Shown one piece after another: positions 16,361-25,733 of a DNA stretch of 64,000 bases. The stretch comes from an uncultured Pelagibacteraceae bacterium (GTDB lineage: Bacteria; Pseudomonadota; Alphaproteobacteria; Pelagibacterales; Pelagibacteraceae). How positions within the stretch are numbered: the stretch's first letter is position 1; each line of letters opens with the position of its first letter. The notes below the pieces were generated by a model. The model was not told the DNA's origin. It did no database searches and saw only the letters and a list, made by a program, of their open reading frames with translations. The DNA is taken from positions 1 to 64,000 of the forward strand of contig CACBCE010000002.1 in the NCBI GenBank assembly GCA_902537665.1, given 5' to 3'. The position numbers and the translations under genes were made by a program.

Positions 16361-16693
16361 TTAAACTTTGAAAGACTCTCCGCAGCCACAACGCTCGGTT
16401 TCATTAGGATTATTGAAGACAAATGATGATGAAAAATCCTCCTTTTTATAATCCATCTCAGTGCCTAGAAGATACATAACTGCCGCCGAATCAATATAAA
16501 CTTTTACTCCTTTATCCTCGATCAACTCATCATTAGGATTTACCTCTTTTGAATATTCCATTACGTATGACATGCCTGCACAACCACCTGATTTTACAGA
16601 AACTCTCACACCTATCGCATTTTTTTCAGCGTTAGACATTATTTCTTTAATTCTTAAAGCTGCATTATCACTTAATTTAATAATAGGATTCAT
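16361..16693 (-). CDS. sufA: Iron-sulphur assembly A-type carrier (SufA/IscA/ErpA)
   Basis: This 110-residue HesB/IscA-family protein has the three conserved cysteines: one in SGGCAGMSYVMEY (about residue 38) and two in the C-terminal CGCGESF. It accepts Fe-S clusters from the SufBCD scaffold and delivers them to apo-proteins. It is the last recognised gene of the suf operon and overlaps sufT by one base. ErpA-like function in general cluster delivery is equally compatible. Confidence 0.92.
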   Translation of the reverse strand: MNPIIKLSDNAALRIKEIMSNAEKNAIGVRVSVKSGGCAGMSYVMEYSKEVNPNDELIEDKGVKVYIDSAAVMYLLGTEMDYKKEDFSSSFVFNNPNETERCGCGESFKV

Positions 16694-16989
16694 TATAAGT
16701 TTAACTCCAATTTCGCTGCATCTGACATCATATCTTTATTCCAAGGAGGATCCCAAACCAATTCAAGATTTACATCATCTATTCCCTCTACTTGCATTGC
16801 ACCCTCTTTTACCTCTTTTGGTAAACTTTCTGCAACGGGACAATTCGGTGTAGTTAATGTCATCTTAATTTCAGCCTTACGACCATTTACCTGTATATCA
16901 TAAATTAAACCAAGTTCATATATGTTCACCGGTAATTCAGGATCATAAATTTTTCTAATTTCCTCAATTATTTTGTTTTTTACATCCAT
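16693..16989 (-). CDS. sufT: SufT / MIP18-like (DUF59) Fe-S maturation protein
   Basis: This 98-residue protein is a single DUF59 domain, with DPELPVNIYELGLIYDI at about residues 17-33 and MTLTTPNCPVAE (around the conserved Cys near 50), ending LVWDPPWNKDMMSDAAK. DUF59 proteins (SufT, PaaD, eukaryotic MIP18) assist Fe-S cluster delivery to targets. The position between sufU and sufA supports this. It starts 2 bases after the sufU stop. Confidence 0.92.
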   Translation of the reverse strand: MDVKNKIIEEIRKIYDPELPVNIYELGLIYDIQVNGRKAEIKMTLTTPNCPVAESLPKEVKEGAMQVEGIDDVNLELVWDPPWNKDMMSDAAKLELNL

Positions 16990-16991
16990 AA

Positions 16992-17456
16992 TTAATTTTC
17001 TGTGGTTATCTCTTTCCCATCATTTTCCATTGCAGATACTAAAGTGTGCCATGATAAGGTAGCACATTTAACTCTCATTGGATATTGTTTAACACCTGAT
17101 AAACACATCAATTTCGTTTTATCGTCCTCTTTTAAAATATTATTTTTAAGTTCAGGATTTTCTTTAATCATTCCTAAAAAATCCTCAATTATTTCTTTAG
17201 CTTCATTATCACTTTTGCCTTTAATCAAATCAGTCATTATTGAAGCTGATGCCATTGATATTGCACATCCACTTCCTTCGAAAGAAATATCCTCTACTTT
17301 TCTTTGGTCATTTAATTTAAGATATACATGTACATTATCTCCACATAATGGATTATTGCCTTTTGCATCTTTATTAAAGTTTTCTGTTTTCCCTAAATTT
17401 CGAGGGTTCTTACCATGCTCTAAAATTATTTCTTGATATAATTCTTTTAAGTTCAT
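16992..17456 (-). CDS. sufU: SufU-type IscU-like Fe-S / sulphur-transfer protein
   Basis: This 154-residue protein has the IscU-fold cysteines in NPLCGDNVHVYL (about 38), GSGCAISMAS (about 62) and KCATLSWHT (about 130). SufU proteins act as zinc-dependent sulphur acceptors for SufS, or as scaffolds. This operon has no sufE, so SufU is the likely activator of the neighbouring desulphurase, which it overlaps by 4 bases. Confidence 0.92.
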   Translation of the reverse strand: MNLKELYQEIILEHGKNPRNLGKTENFNKDAKGNNPLCGDNVHVYLKLNDQRKVEDISFEGSGCAISMASASIMTDLIKGKSDNEAKEIIEDFLGMIKENPELKNNILKEDDKTKLMCLSGVKQYPMRVKCATLSWHTLVSAMENDGKEITTEN

Positions 17457-18673
17457 TTTAAATCAAAAATTTTTTTACAATTATTAATACCTTCATTTAG
17501 TTTATCTAAATCGTCTTTGGTATTGTAAACTCCTAATGATGCTCGTGCACTTGCGGGTATACCTAATTTGTCATGAAGTATTTGACAACAATGATGACCC
17601 GCTCTTATAGCAACTCCAGTTTCATCCAGAATAGTTGCAATGTCATGTGGATGAACTCCTTCTACCGTAAAAGATAGAACTCCACCTCGCTCTTTTGGAT
17701 TTCCAATTAGTTTAACAGAATTATTTTTTTTTAAAATTTCTTGACCGTATTCTATTAATTCTTTTTCATGTTTAATTATATTTTCAATTCCAATACTTTC
17801 TAAAAATTTTATTGATTGATCAAACGCGATGACTTGAGCTGTAGCCATTGTTCCAGCTTCATACTTATTTGGAAGTTCACCATATGAAATTCTATCTTTT
17901 TTAACTTCATTTATCATTCCTCCGCCTCCTTGATATGGTGGAAGTTGCTCTAACCATTTCTTTTTTCCATACAAAACTCCAAGTCCTGTCGGGCCATACA
18001 TTTTATGACATGATATTGCATAAAAATCACAATCCAGGTCTTGCATATCTAATTTTAAATGTGGTCCTCCCTGACATCCATCTACTACAACAACTATTCC
18101 CTTTGAATGTGCTAATTGGGTTATCTCTTTGATTGGTAAAACTGCACCAGTGACATTGGATAAATGAGTTATTGCTATTACTTTAGTTTTGTCTGTAATT
18201 TCTTTTTCTATATTTTCAATCGGAATATCTCCGTCTTCATTTATCTCTGCAAACTTTATTTTTATATTTTTGGATTTTCTTAAAAAATGCCATGGAACGT
18301 AATTTGAGTGATGTTCTAGCTCTGTAATCAAAATTTCGTCATTTGGCTCCAAGATCGCTTGACCTAAAGTGTTAGCGACTAAATTTAAAGCTTCTGTAGC
18401 ACCTTTAGTAAATACAATTTCATTTTTATCTTTCGCATTTATATATTTTTGTACTGAAGTTCTTGTATTTTCATACAAATTAGTAGCTGCAACAGCTAAA
18501 TAATGTATGCTTCTACCTACATTTGAAAATTGTTTAGAATAAAAATCATTTATTCTATCTAAAACTACCTTAGGTTTTTGAGATGAATTAGCGCTATCTA
18601 GGTAGACTAAATCGTTATTCTGAATTTTTTCATCAAAAATCGGAAACTCTTTTCTAATGTTATTTATCTTCAT
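17453..18673 (-). CDS. sufS: Cysteine desulphurase SufS
   Basis: This 406-residue PLP enzyme of class V aminotransferase fold converts cysteine to alanine and a persulphide. The PLP Lys lies in DFYAISCHKMYGPTG (about residues 216-230) and the catalytic Cys in AGHHCCQILHDKLG (about 362). The start ATG overlaps the sufD stop by 4 bases and its own stop overlaps sufU in the same way, so expression is tightly coupled across the operon. Confidence 0.96.
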   Translation of the reverse strand: MKINNIRKEFPIFDEKIQNNDLVYLDSANSSQKPKVVLDRINDFYSKQFSNVGRSIHYLAVAATNLYENTRTSVQKYINAKDKNEIVFTKGATEALNLVANTLGQAILEPNDEILITELEHHSNYVPWHFLRKSKNIKIKFAEINEDGDIPIENIEKEITDKTKVIAITHLSNVTGAVLPIKEITQLAHSKGIVVVVDGCQGGPHLKLDMQDLDCDFYAISCHKMYGPTGLGVLYGKKKWLEQLPPYQGGGGMINEVKKDRISYGELPNKYEAGTMATAQVIAFDQSIKFLESIGIENIIKHEKELIEYGQEILKKNNSVKLIGNPKERGGVLSFTVEGVHPHDIATILDETGVAIRAGHHCCQILHDKLGIPASARASLGVYNTKDDLDKLNEGINNCKKIFDLK

Positions 18674-19917
18674 TGTTTTAATCCAATAATATTTGTAATT
18701 AAGTTTTTTATTTCTACGTCTGTAATCTTTTCAACAACATCCATTAAAAACCCATTTATCAGAAGTTCTTTTGACTGTTGATAATTCAAACCACGAGACA
18801 TTAAGTAAAAAATTGAATTTTCATCTAAGCTACCAGATGCTGATCCGTGAGAACATTTTACATCATCAGCATAAATTTCTAATTCTGGTTTCGCATTAAA
18901 TTCTGATGTCTCATCGAGCAGTATTGCTTTACTCAATTGATATCCATCAGTTTTTTGAGCTTTTGAATTTACAAATATTCTTCCTTGATATGCAGATTTT
19001 GAATTTTTTCCAAGAACACTTTTAATAAGCTGATAACTTTTTGTGTTTTCAACTAAATGATTTATTGTAGTTCTAATTTCGTGTTGTTGATTTTTCTTTA
19101 AGGAAAAAATACCATTAATAAATGCTGATGAATACTCACCATTTAAATTACAATTAATCTCATTTTTAAAATAATCTGAACCAGCAGATAATATAAATGT
19201 TTCTGAAATACTGTTATTGTCCTGTTCAATATTGTTAAAAGAGTATTTTAAATTATTATTAATAAATTTATCAATTTTATAGTTTTTAAGGATTGAGTCT
19301 TTTTCTAAATTGAAGTTGTAAAAAATATTAATAAAGTTTTTTGCTGTGTTATAAGTAAAATAATCAATAAGCTTTAAACAACTATTTTCACCTAATTCAA
19401 AATCTAATCTCAAATTAATATTAGTTGACTTTATTTTATCATTTATTGAATGATAAATTATCAAAGGTTTTTTTAGAGAATAATCTTTTTTTATTAAAAT
19501 TTTAAAAACTTTATCAGTAAATGCACTATTCAAATCAATTAATGAATTTTCATAATCAAATGATATATCTTTTTTAGTTTCATCAATTATTTCAATTTTA
19601 TTTTGGTCTTCAAAGTTAAAATCAATCTTTTCGATCCTTCCATTTATAAAAATAATTTTATTATGCTCAAAATCTTTTACAAAAATTGATGGATCGATTT
19701 TATTAGATTGTGAATAATCATTGAAAAAACTTAAATCACTTATACTCTTTTTGATGATCTGGCTAATATCTAAAAATTTCCAATCTTCTTGCTTTCTATT
19801 TGGAAAACCCTTTTTAATGAAATTATTTAAAAAATTTTTTTTAAACCGGGTTTCCTCATTAGAAAATTTTGAAGTTTTTACTAATTTATCAAAGTCTGAC
19901 TGTAATTGCTCGCTCAT
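18670..19917 (-). CDS. sufD: Fe-S cluster assembly protein SufD
   Basis: This 415-residue SufB/SufD-family protein has a divergent, AT-driven N-terminal half and a conserved C-terminal beta-helix core, including AYQGRIFVNSKAQKTDGYQ, ADDVKCSHGSASGSLDE and FYLMSRGLNYQQSKELLI. SufD forms the SufBC2D scaffold with the neighbouring sufB and sufC products. It overlaps sufS by 4 bases and starts directly before the sufC stop. Confidence 0.94.
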   Translation of the reverse strand: MSEQLQSDFDKLVKTSKFSNEETRFKKNFLNNFIKKGFPNRKQEDWKFLDISQIIKKSISDLSFFNDYSQSNKIDPSIFVKDFEHNKIIFINGRIEKIDFNFEDQNKIEIIDETKKDISFDYENSLIDLNSAFTDKVFKILIKKDYSLKKPLIIYHSINDKIKSTNINLRLDFELGENSCLKLIDYFTYNTAKNFINIFYNFNLEKDSILKNYKIDKFINNNLKYSFNNIEQDNNSISETFILSAGSDYFKNEINCNLNGEYSSAFINGIFSLKKNQQHEIRTTINHLVENTKSYQLIKSVLGKNSKSAYQGRIFVNSKAQKTDGYQLSKAILLDETSEFNAKPELEIYADDVKCSHGSASGSLDENSIFYLMSRGLNYQQSKELLINGFLMDVVEKITDVEIKNLITNIIGLKQ

Positions 19918-20652
19918 TTAATTAAAACTTTCGTATCCTTTTTTTTCTAATTCGATTGCTAATTCTGGACCACCAGATCTTATTATCTTTCCATTCATTA
20001 AAACGTGAACAAAATCAGGTTTAATGTAATCTAATAATCTTTGATAATGAGTTATTATTAAAAAAGAATTATCCTTATTTCTCAAAGTATTAACTCCATC
20101 TGCTACTATTTTAAGCGCATCTATGTCTAGGCCTGAGTCTGTCTCATCTAAAATGGATAATTTTGGGGCCAACATAGACATTTGCAGAATTTCATTCTTC
20201 TTTTTTTCTCCACCTGAAAATCCAACATTTAATTGTCTATTAAGTTTTTCTTCATCAAATTTTAATTCTTTAGCTTTTTCTTTAACAAGTTTTAAAAATT
20301 CAATCGCATCTAATTCCTTCTCTCCTCGTGCTTTTCTAATTGCATTTAAAGATGTTTTTAAAAAGATATTTGTATTAACTCCCGGAATTTCTAACGGATA
20401 TTGGAAAGCCAAAAATATTCCTTTGTGCGCTCTTTCTTCTGTTTCAAGATCAAATAAATTTTTATTTTCAAATAAGATTTCGCCTGATACCTGGTATCCT
20501 TTTTTTCCTGACAGAATATTAGATAATGTACTTTTTCCTGATCCATTTGGGCCCATAATTGCGTGAACTTCACCAGGATTTATATTCAATGAAAAACCCT
20601 TTAAAATTGATTTATTTTCAACATTTGCATTTAAATTACTTATTTTAAGCAT
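19918..20652 (-). CDS. sufC: Fe-S cluster assembly ATPase SufC
   Basis: This 244-residue ABC ATPase has the Walker A motif GPNGSGKSTLSN (about 35-46), the signature NVGFSGGEKKKNEILQ (about 147) and the Walker B/D-loop LSILDETDSGLDIDALK. SufC drives conformational changes in the SufBC2D scaffold during cluster assembly. Its start overlaps the sufB stop by one base. The order B-C-D matches other suf operons. Confidence 0.96.
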   Translation of the reverse strand: MLKISNLNANVENKSILKGFSLNINPGEVHAIMGPNGSGKSTLSNILSGKKGYQVSGEILFENKNLFDLETEERAHKGIFLAFQYPLEIPGVNTNIFLKTSLNAIRKARGEKELDAIEFLKLVKEKAKELKFDEEKLNRQLNVGFSGGEKKKNEILQMSMLAPKLSILDETDSGLDIDALKIVADGVNTLRNKDNSFLIITHYQRLLDYIKPDFVHVLMNGKIIRSGGPELAIELEKKGYESFN

Positions 20653-22094
20653 TAACCAACACTCCCCTCTAAGCTAATACCTACAAGTTTCTGGGCTTCA
20701 ACTGCAAACTCCATTGGTAATTGTTGTAATACTTCTTTACAAAAACCATTAACAATTAATCCCACAGCCTCCTCAGGGTTAAGTCCTCTTTGTTGGCAAT
20801 AATGTAATTGTGCCTCACTTATTTTTGATGTCGTAGCTTCATGAGCAATATTTGAGTCAAAATTTTTATTTTTGATATATGGAACTGTATGTGCACCACA
20901 TTTATTTCCCATTAATAAAGAGTCACATTGTGTATAATTACTAGAGTTTTTAGCTTTTGAATTAATATCTACTAAACCTCTATAAGTCATATCAGAAAAT
21001 CCAGCACTGATCCCTTTTGAAATAATTTTACTTTTAGTATTTTTTCCTAAATGAATCATCTTTGTTCCAGTGTCTGCCTTTTGATGATTATTGGTAATTG
21101 CTATAGAATAAAACTCACCAATTGAATTATCACCTTTTAAAATACAGCTTGGGTATTTCCAAGTTATAGCTGAACCTGTTTCAACTTGAGTCCAAGAAAT
21201 CTTAGAATTATTTCCTTTGCACAATCCTCTTTTAGTTACAAAATTATAAATTCCTCCTTTGCCATTTTCATCACCAGGATACCAATTTTGTACTGTTGAA
21301 TATTTTATTTCCGCATCGTCTAAAGCAATCAATTCAACATTTGCAGCGTGTAATTGATTTTCATCTCTCATGGGAGCGGTGCATCCTTCAAGGTAGCTCA
21401 CGTAACTTCCTTTATCAGCAATAATTAATGTTCTTTCAAACTGTCCTGTCTCCGATGCATTAATTCTGAAATAAGTTGATAGTTCCATAGGACACTTAAC
21501 ACCTTCAGGAATATAAACGAATGAACCATCTGTAAAAACAGCAGAGTTTAGCGTGGCAAAAAAATGATCAGTTACTGGTATTACAGTACCTAAATATTTT
21601 TTTACAAGATCAGGATGTTTTTGAATCGCCTCCGACATTGAACAAAAAATTATTCCATGTTTAGTCAGCTCACCTTTAAAAGTAGTTGCAACTGAAACAG
21701 AATCAAATACAGCATCGACAGCAATTCCATTTAATCTCGCTTGCTCTTGTAATGGAATTCCGAGTTTTTTATATGTCTCTAAAAGTTTGGGATCAAGCTC
21801 ATCTAAACTTTTTGGCTTATCCTTCATACTTTTTGGTGCGGAATAATAATATAAATCTTGATAATCAATTTTAGGATATTTAGGTTTTTGCCAATTAGGT
21901 TCTTTCAAAAGTTTTAATCGCTCATATGCTTTTAATCTAAAATCTAACATCCATTGTGGTTCTTTTTTGATGTTAGAAATAAACTTAATCACATCTTCAT
22001 TTAAGCCTTTTGGAGCTTTAATATTTTCTATATCAGTAGTAAAACCGTACTTATAATCTTTTAACTTTTCTATGTCTTTTTCTCTTGTATCCAT
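20652..22094 (-). CDS. sufB: Fe-S cluster assembly scaffold SufB
   Basis: This full-length 480-residue SufB has the conserved core [20 protein letters not shown]-type segment ([16 protein letters not shown] here), the [19 protein letters not shown] block, [16 protein letters not shown], and the C-terminal [19 protein letters not shown] containing the cluster-ligand Cys/Glu region. It is the scaffold on which clusters are built. It lies 2 bases after iscR and is the first structural gene of the operon. Confidence 0.96.
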   Translation of the reverse strand: MDTREKDIEKLKDYKYGFTTDIENIKAPKGLNEDVIKFISNIKKEPQWMLDFRLKAYERLKLLKEPNWQKPKYPKIDYQDLYYYSAPKSMKDKPKSLDELDPKLLETYKKLGIPLQEQARLNGIAVDAVFDSVSVATTFKGELTKHGIIFCSMSEAIQKHPDLVKKYLGTVIPVTDHFFATLNSAVFTDGSFVYIPEGVKCPMELSTYFRINASETGQFERTLIIADKGSYVSYLEGCTAPMRDENQLHAANVELIALDDAEIKYSTVQNWYPGDENGKGGIYNFVTKRGLCKGNNSKISWTQVETGSAITWKYPSCILKGDNSIGEFYSIAITNNHQKADTGTKMIHLGKNTKSKIISKGISAGFSDMTYRGLVDINSKAKNSSNYTQCDSLLMGNKCGAHTVPYIKNKNFDSNIAHEATTSKISEAQLHYCQQRGLNPEEAVGLIVNGFCKEVLQQLPMEFAVEAQKLVGISLEGSVG

Positions 22095-22096
22095 TT

Positions 22097-22522
22097 TTAA
22101 ATTCTTCTCTCAATGTTATCTTGAATAAGATCCTCTAAACTCTTTTTTTCAAAAAAATCGTTTATATGGTTTTCAAGCTCATCCCATAAATTATGGGTTA
22201 AACATTTTGTAGATTTACCATTGCAGCTTTTTTTGGACTCTTTTTTACACTGAACAGTTTTAATTTTTTCATCGACCGCATCAAAAATATTTGTAAGTTT
22301 AATTTCTTTAGCTTTTTTGTTTAATACGTATCCTCCTTGGTTTCCTCTAACACTTTGAACAATCTCTTTTTTTCTAAGTTTAGAAAAAATTTGCTCTAAA
22401 TAATCAAGGGAAATACCTTGTCTAAGCGAGATGTCTCTTAGAGATACTGGGTTAACATTATTAAATCTTGCTAGATCTACTAAAGCCATTACCGCATATC
22501 TGCCTTTAGATGTTAGTTTCAT
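22097..22522 (-). CDS. iscR: Rrf2-family Fe-S regulator IscR
   Basis: This 141-residue Rrf2 regulator has an N-terminal winged helix-turn-helix ([18 protein letters not shown] start, [11 protein letters not shown] recognition helix, GGYVL wing) and three cysteines plus a His near residues 93-112 (VQCKK, KSCNG, KCLTH) that can bind a cluster. Cysteine spacing is wider than in E. coli IscR (C-x7-C-x6-C). As first gene of the suf operon, behind a near-consensus IscR site, it should sense Fe-S status and repress its own operon. Confidence 0.93.
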   Translation of the reverse strand: MKLTSKGRYAVMALVDLARFNNVNPVSLRDISLRQGISLDYLEQIFSKLRKKEIVQSVRGNQGGYVLNKKAKEIKLTNIFDAVDEKIKTVQCKKESKKSCNGKSTKCLTHNLWDELENHINDFFEKKSLEDLIQDNIERRI

Positions 22523-22541
22523 AAAACCTTTGTTTTAATGG

Positions 22542-22575
22542 GGTATATATAAACCCGACTAAAATAGTCAAGTAT
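22542..22575 (-). promoter_or_regulatory. suf operon promoter with IscR type-1-like operator
   Basis: On the minus strand the sequence has the -35 element TTGACT (22571-22566), a 16-base spacer and the -10 element TATATA (22549-22544), 22 bases upstream of the iscR ATG. Over the -35 and spacer lies a palindrome centred on GACTATTTTAGTC with flanks ATACTT and GGGTTT. It matches 24 of 25 positions of the E. coli IscR type-1 consensus as I recall it (ATASYYGACT-RWWWY-AGTCRRSTAT). IscR binding here would block RNA polymerase, giving feedback repression. Confidence 0.8.
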
Positions 22576-22657
22576 CTAACAAAAAAAAACACTAACATTT
22601 TGTCACGTACATGTGATAAACGTAATTTTTTTGTGAGAATAATTATCAATATCAATA

Positions 22658-23314
22658 ATGGAAAATAAAATTTTAGAAATATTTATTCCTGGTCCGGCTG
22701 GAAGACTTGAGGCAAAATATTATAAAAGTAAAAAAAATACTTCTCCAATTGCTTTAGTTTTACAACCTCATCCACAATATGGTGGAACAATGAACAATAA
22801 AGTTGTTGTAGAAACATTCCATGCTTTTATGGAAAAAGATTTTTCAGTTTGCAGAGTCAATTTTAGAGGTGTTGGAAAAAGTGATGGTGAATTTGATAAT
22901 GGTCAAGGTGAATTAGCAGACGCAGCTGCAGCTTTGGATTGGTTGGAAAGAGAGAATTTCGATAATTCTCAATGTTGGATATCAGGTTTTTCTTTTGGTT
23001 CACTCATAGCAATGCAATTATTAATGAGAAGACCTGAAATCAATAGATTTGTAGCAATTTCACCTCAACCTAATGTTTATGATTTTTCTTTTTTATCACC
23101 GTGTCCTTCATCTGGTTTAATGGTATATGGAAAGAAAGATGAATTAGTTCCTTTTGAATATATCAAAGATTTAGATAACAAACTAAGTGCGCAGAAGGGA
23201 ATTAAAGTTGAATTTGAAACTATTCCAGGTGCAAATCATTTTTTTTCAAAAAGTGAATCTGAGTTAACTAAATGTATTTCTAAATATATAAAAAAAGAAA
23301 TCGCTATTTATTAA
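22658..23314 (+). CDS. Alpha/beta hydrolase (COG2945-like)
   Basis: This 218-residue protein has an alpha/beta-hydrolase fold with the nucleophile elbow GFSFGS at about residues 107-112, LVLQPHPQYGGTMNNKVV (oxyanion region) near 33, CRVNFRGVGKSDG near 66, and a catalytic His in PGANHFF near 195. It belongs to the COG2945 group of predicted serine hydrolases, whose substrates are unknown. It diverges from iscR across 135 bases and overlaps the convergent anmK by 4 bases. Confidence 0.87.
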   Translation: MENKILEIFIPGPAGRLEAKYYKSKKNTSPIALVLQPHPQYGGTMNNKVVVETFHAFMEKDFSVCRVNFRGVGKSDGEFDNGQGELADAAAALDWLERENFDNSQCWISGFSFGSLIAMQLLMRRPEINRFVAISPQPNVYDFSFLSPCPSSGLMVYGKKDELVPFEYIKDLDNKLSAQKGIKVEFETIPGANHFFSKSESELTKCISKYIKKEIAIY

Positions 23315-24456
23315 AAATTTTTAAAAACTTCACCACCCGATATAGCTTTTTCACATCTTGTGGTATTAGGAAATGAAATAGGTAAATCTAAATACGACCT
23401 TATAGCTAGATAAGCAAAAGCTTGAGACTCGATAAAATTCCCATTAAAATTGTAATCATCAATATCTTTTATGATTATGTTCTTATTTCCTAAATAACTT
23501 TTAATTGATTGCATCAAAAATTTATTTTTTCTTCCTCCTCCGCAAAATATATATTGATGAGGATCAACTTTATTTTTTTGATTAATTTTTGTAAGACCAT
23601 CAGCAATTAGATATGCGGTAAATTTTGAAAGAGTTGCACAACCATCTTCAAAAGATAAACCTTTTACAAATGACGTATCAAAATCTTTAACATCTAATGA
23701 AGTCTCGTAAGATTTGATCTCAAAGTTATCTATTGCTTGATTTAAAATTAAATCATCCACATTTCCAGTATTTGCGTATTTTCCATCTTTATCAAATTTA
23801 GATTTTAGATTATTTCTTACCCAATTATCGATTAAGCAGTTTCCTGGTCCCACATCATAAGCAAAAAAGTTCATCGATTTATTTGGATCCCCTTTGATTT
23901 GAGTTATATTAGTAATACCACCAATGTTTATTATACTAATAGGAAATTTAAGCTTAAATTTTTTTTGTATAATTTTTGAAATCAAGTTATGAAATATTGG
24001 TGTAAGCGGAGCACCTTGACCTCCGTGATTTAAATCATTTTGTCTAAAATTATTAATTACAATTTTTTTAAATAAACTTGATAATAGTCTCCCATCTCCT
24101 AATTGTTTTGAAATTTGAATATTTGGGTCATGAAATACAGTTTGGCCGTGGAAACCTATTAAATCAATATCTTCATTAATATCCTTAATTACCTCATTTA
24201 TTAGATGACTGTTGAAGAGTGTAAATTTTTTTTCTATCTCATTGATTTCTTTTGAATGAGTTTCTAAGTCTGTGGAATTGCTAATTTTATCTCTTAAGCT
24301 AATTAATTGATTATAAAGTCCATCATCAAACTCTTTATAAGTATCATAAATACTGGAAAATTGATCATTACCATCAGATCTTATGACGGATAAATCCACT
24401 CCATCCATCGATGTACCACTCATTAAACCTATTGATGTAAATATCTTTTTTTTCAT
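23311..24456 (-). CDS. anmK: Anhydro-N-acetylmuramic acid kinase
   Basis: This 381-residue sugar kinase has the AnmK signature near the start, IGLMSGTSMDGVDLSVI, plus GFHGQTVFHDP (about 104), INIGGITNIT (about 176), DVGPGNCLID (about 200) and FCGGGRKN (about 308). It phosphorylates and opens 1,6-anhydro-MurNAc during peptidoglycan recycling. It is a single gene between an alpha/beta hydrolase (convergent, 4-base overlap) and tyrS (divergent, 47 bases). Confidence 0.94.
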   Translation of the reverse strand: MKKKIFTSIGLMSGTSMDGVDLSVIRSDGNDQFSSIYDTYKEFDDGLYNQLISLRDKISNSTDLETHSKEINEIEKKFTLFNSHLINEVIKDINEDIDLIGFHGQTVFHDPNIQISKQLGDGRLLSSLFKKIVINNFRQNDLNHGGQGAPLTPIFHNLISKIIQKKFKLKFPISIINIGGITNITQIKGDPNKSMNFFAYDVGPGNCLIDNWVRNNLKSKFDKDGKYANTGNVDDLILNQAIDNFEIKSYETSLDVKDFDTSFVKGLSFEDGCATLSKFTAYLIADGLTKINQKNKVDPHQYIFCGGGRKNKFLMQSIKSYLGNKNIIIKDIDDYNFNGNFIESQAFAYLAIRSYLDLPISFPNTTRCEKAISGGEVFKNF

Positions 24457-24503
24457 TATTATTTTTTTTTAACAAAATTTGTATATTGTAGAATTATACG
24501 CTT

Positions 24504-25733
24504 ATGAATAAATTTTTAAAAGAATTTAAAGATAGAGGCTACTTTTATCAATGTACTGATGAGAATGAATTATCTTCGTTATTAGATAAAAAAAAGATTA
24601 AAGCCTATATTGGTTTTGATTGTACAGCTGAAAGTTTACATGTTGGTAGCCTCTTACAAATTATGTGTTTACGAATGCTTCAAAAACATGGGCACCAACC
24701 AATTGTGCTATTAGGTGGGGGAACCACAAGAATTGGTGACCCATCTGGTAAAGATAAAACACGAAAAATTTTAAGTGAAGATGAAATTGAAAAAAATTCT
24801 AAAAATATTAAAAAAATTTTAGAAAAATTTTTAGATACAAACAATAAAAATGTAAAACCTATATTTGTTAATAACTATGAGTGGCTCAAAGGTTTAAATT
24901 ACATCTCTTTTTTGAGAGATATTGGAAAACATTTTACAATAAATAAAATGTTAACATTTGAAAGTGTAAAAACAAGATTAGATAGAGAACAATCCCTCAG
25001 TTACATGGAATTTAATTATATGATTTTACAAGCTTATGATTTTTTAGAGTTGAATAAAAAAGAAAATTGTGAATTGCAGATAGGTGGATCAGATCAGTGG
25101 GGTAATATAGTTAATGGTGTAGATTTAATAAAAAGATATTCCAGTAAACAATGTTATGGCTTAACCACTCCATTAATAACATTAGCCACTGGTGCTAAAA
25201 TGGGAAAAACTGAAAATGGAGCAATATGGTTAGATAAAAAATTTTTGTCAGCATATGATTATTGGCAATTTTGGAGAAATATAGATGATAGAGATGTAAC
25301 AAAATTCATGAAATTTTTTACAGATTTAAGTGTTGAAGAAATAGAAAAAATTAAAGAAAAAAATATTAATGAACAAAAAATTGTTTTAGCAAATCAAACG
25401 ACTTCTATGCTCCACGGTGAACATGAGGCAAAAAAAAGTGAAGAAACAGCAAAAAAAACTTTTTCAGAAAATTCAATGGGATCTGCATTACCTTCTATTT
25501 TGATTAAAAAAAATCAATTGAATGATAAGTTAACTATTGTTGATCTAATAATTCTTTCCAAGTTAGAAAAATCTAAAAGCGAGATAAGAAGACTAATTAA
25601 AGGTAGTGGTGTTAGAATTAATAATCAAATTATCAATGATGAAAAACTAATAATCAGTGAAAAATTATTTGAAGATAATACAATCAAACTATCTTTAGGA
25701 AAAAAAAGACATATCAAGGTTGAAATAAGCTAA
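24504..25733 (+). CDS. tyrS: Tyrosyl-tRNA synthetase
   Basis: This 409-residue class I synthetase has the HIGH-equivalent HVGSLLQ (about residue 46), YIGFDCTAESLH, the tyrosine pocket QIGGSDQWGNIVNG (about 193), the KMSKS-equivalent KMGKT (about 233) and a C-terminal S4 RNA-binding domain (about 345-405). It charges tRNA-Tyr. Its TAA interlocks with the stop of the convergent AsmA-like gene. Confidence 0.96.
   Translation: MNKFLKEFKDRGYFYQCTDENELSSLLDKKKIKAYIGFDCTAESLHVGSLLQIMCLRMLQKHGHQPIVLLGGGTTRIGDPSGKDKTRKILSEDEIEKNSKNIKKILEKFLDTNNKNVKPIFVNNYEWLKGLNYISFLRDIGKHFTINKMLTFESVKTRLDREQSLSYMEFNYMILQAYDFLELNKKENCELQIGGSDQWGNIVNGVDLIKRYSSKQCYGLTTPLITLATGAKMGKTENGAIWLDKKFLSAYDYWQFWRNIDDRDVTKFMKFFTDLSVEEIEKIKEKNINEQKIVLANQTTSMLHGEHEAKKSEETAKKTFSENSMGSALPSILIKKNQLNDKLTIVDLIILSKLEKSKSEIRRLIKGSGVRINNQIINDEKLIISEKLFEDNTIKLSLGKKRHIKVEIS

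Noticed and set aside
17002-17436. 144-codon plus-strand ORF opposite sufU
   Set aside because: It covers almost exactly the sufU gene in antisense; sufU has its full set of conserved cysteines.
20123-20566. 147-codon plus-strand ORF opposite sufC
   Set aside because: Shadow of sufC, whose Walker and signature motifs are intact.
22602-22615. TCAC...GTGA imperfect palindrome upstream of the alpha/beta hydrolase
   Set aside because: Resembles half of a CRP/FNR-type site, but the arms are short and the match is weak.
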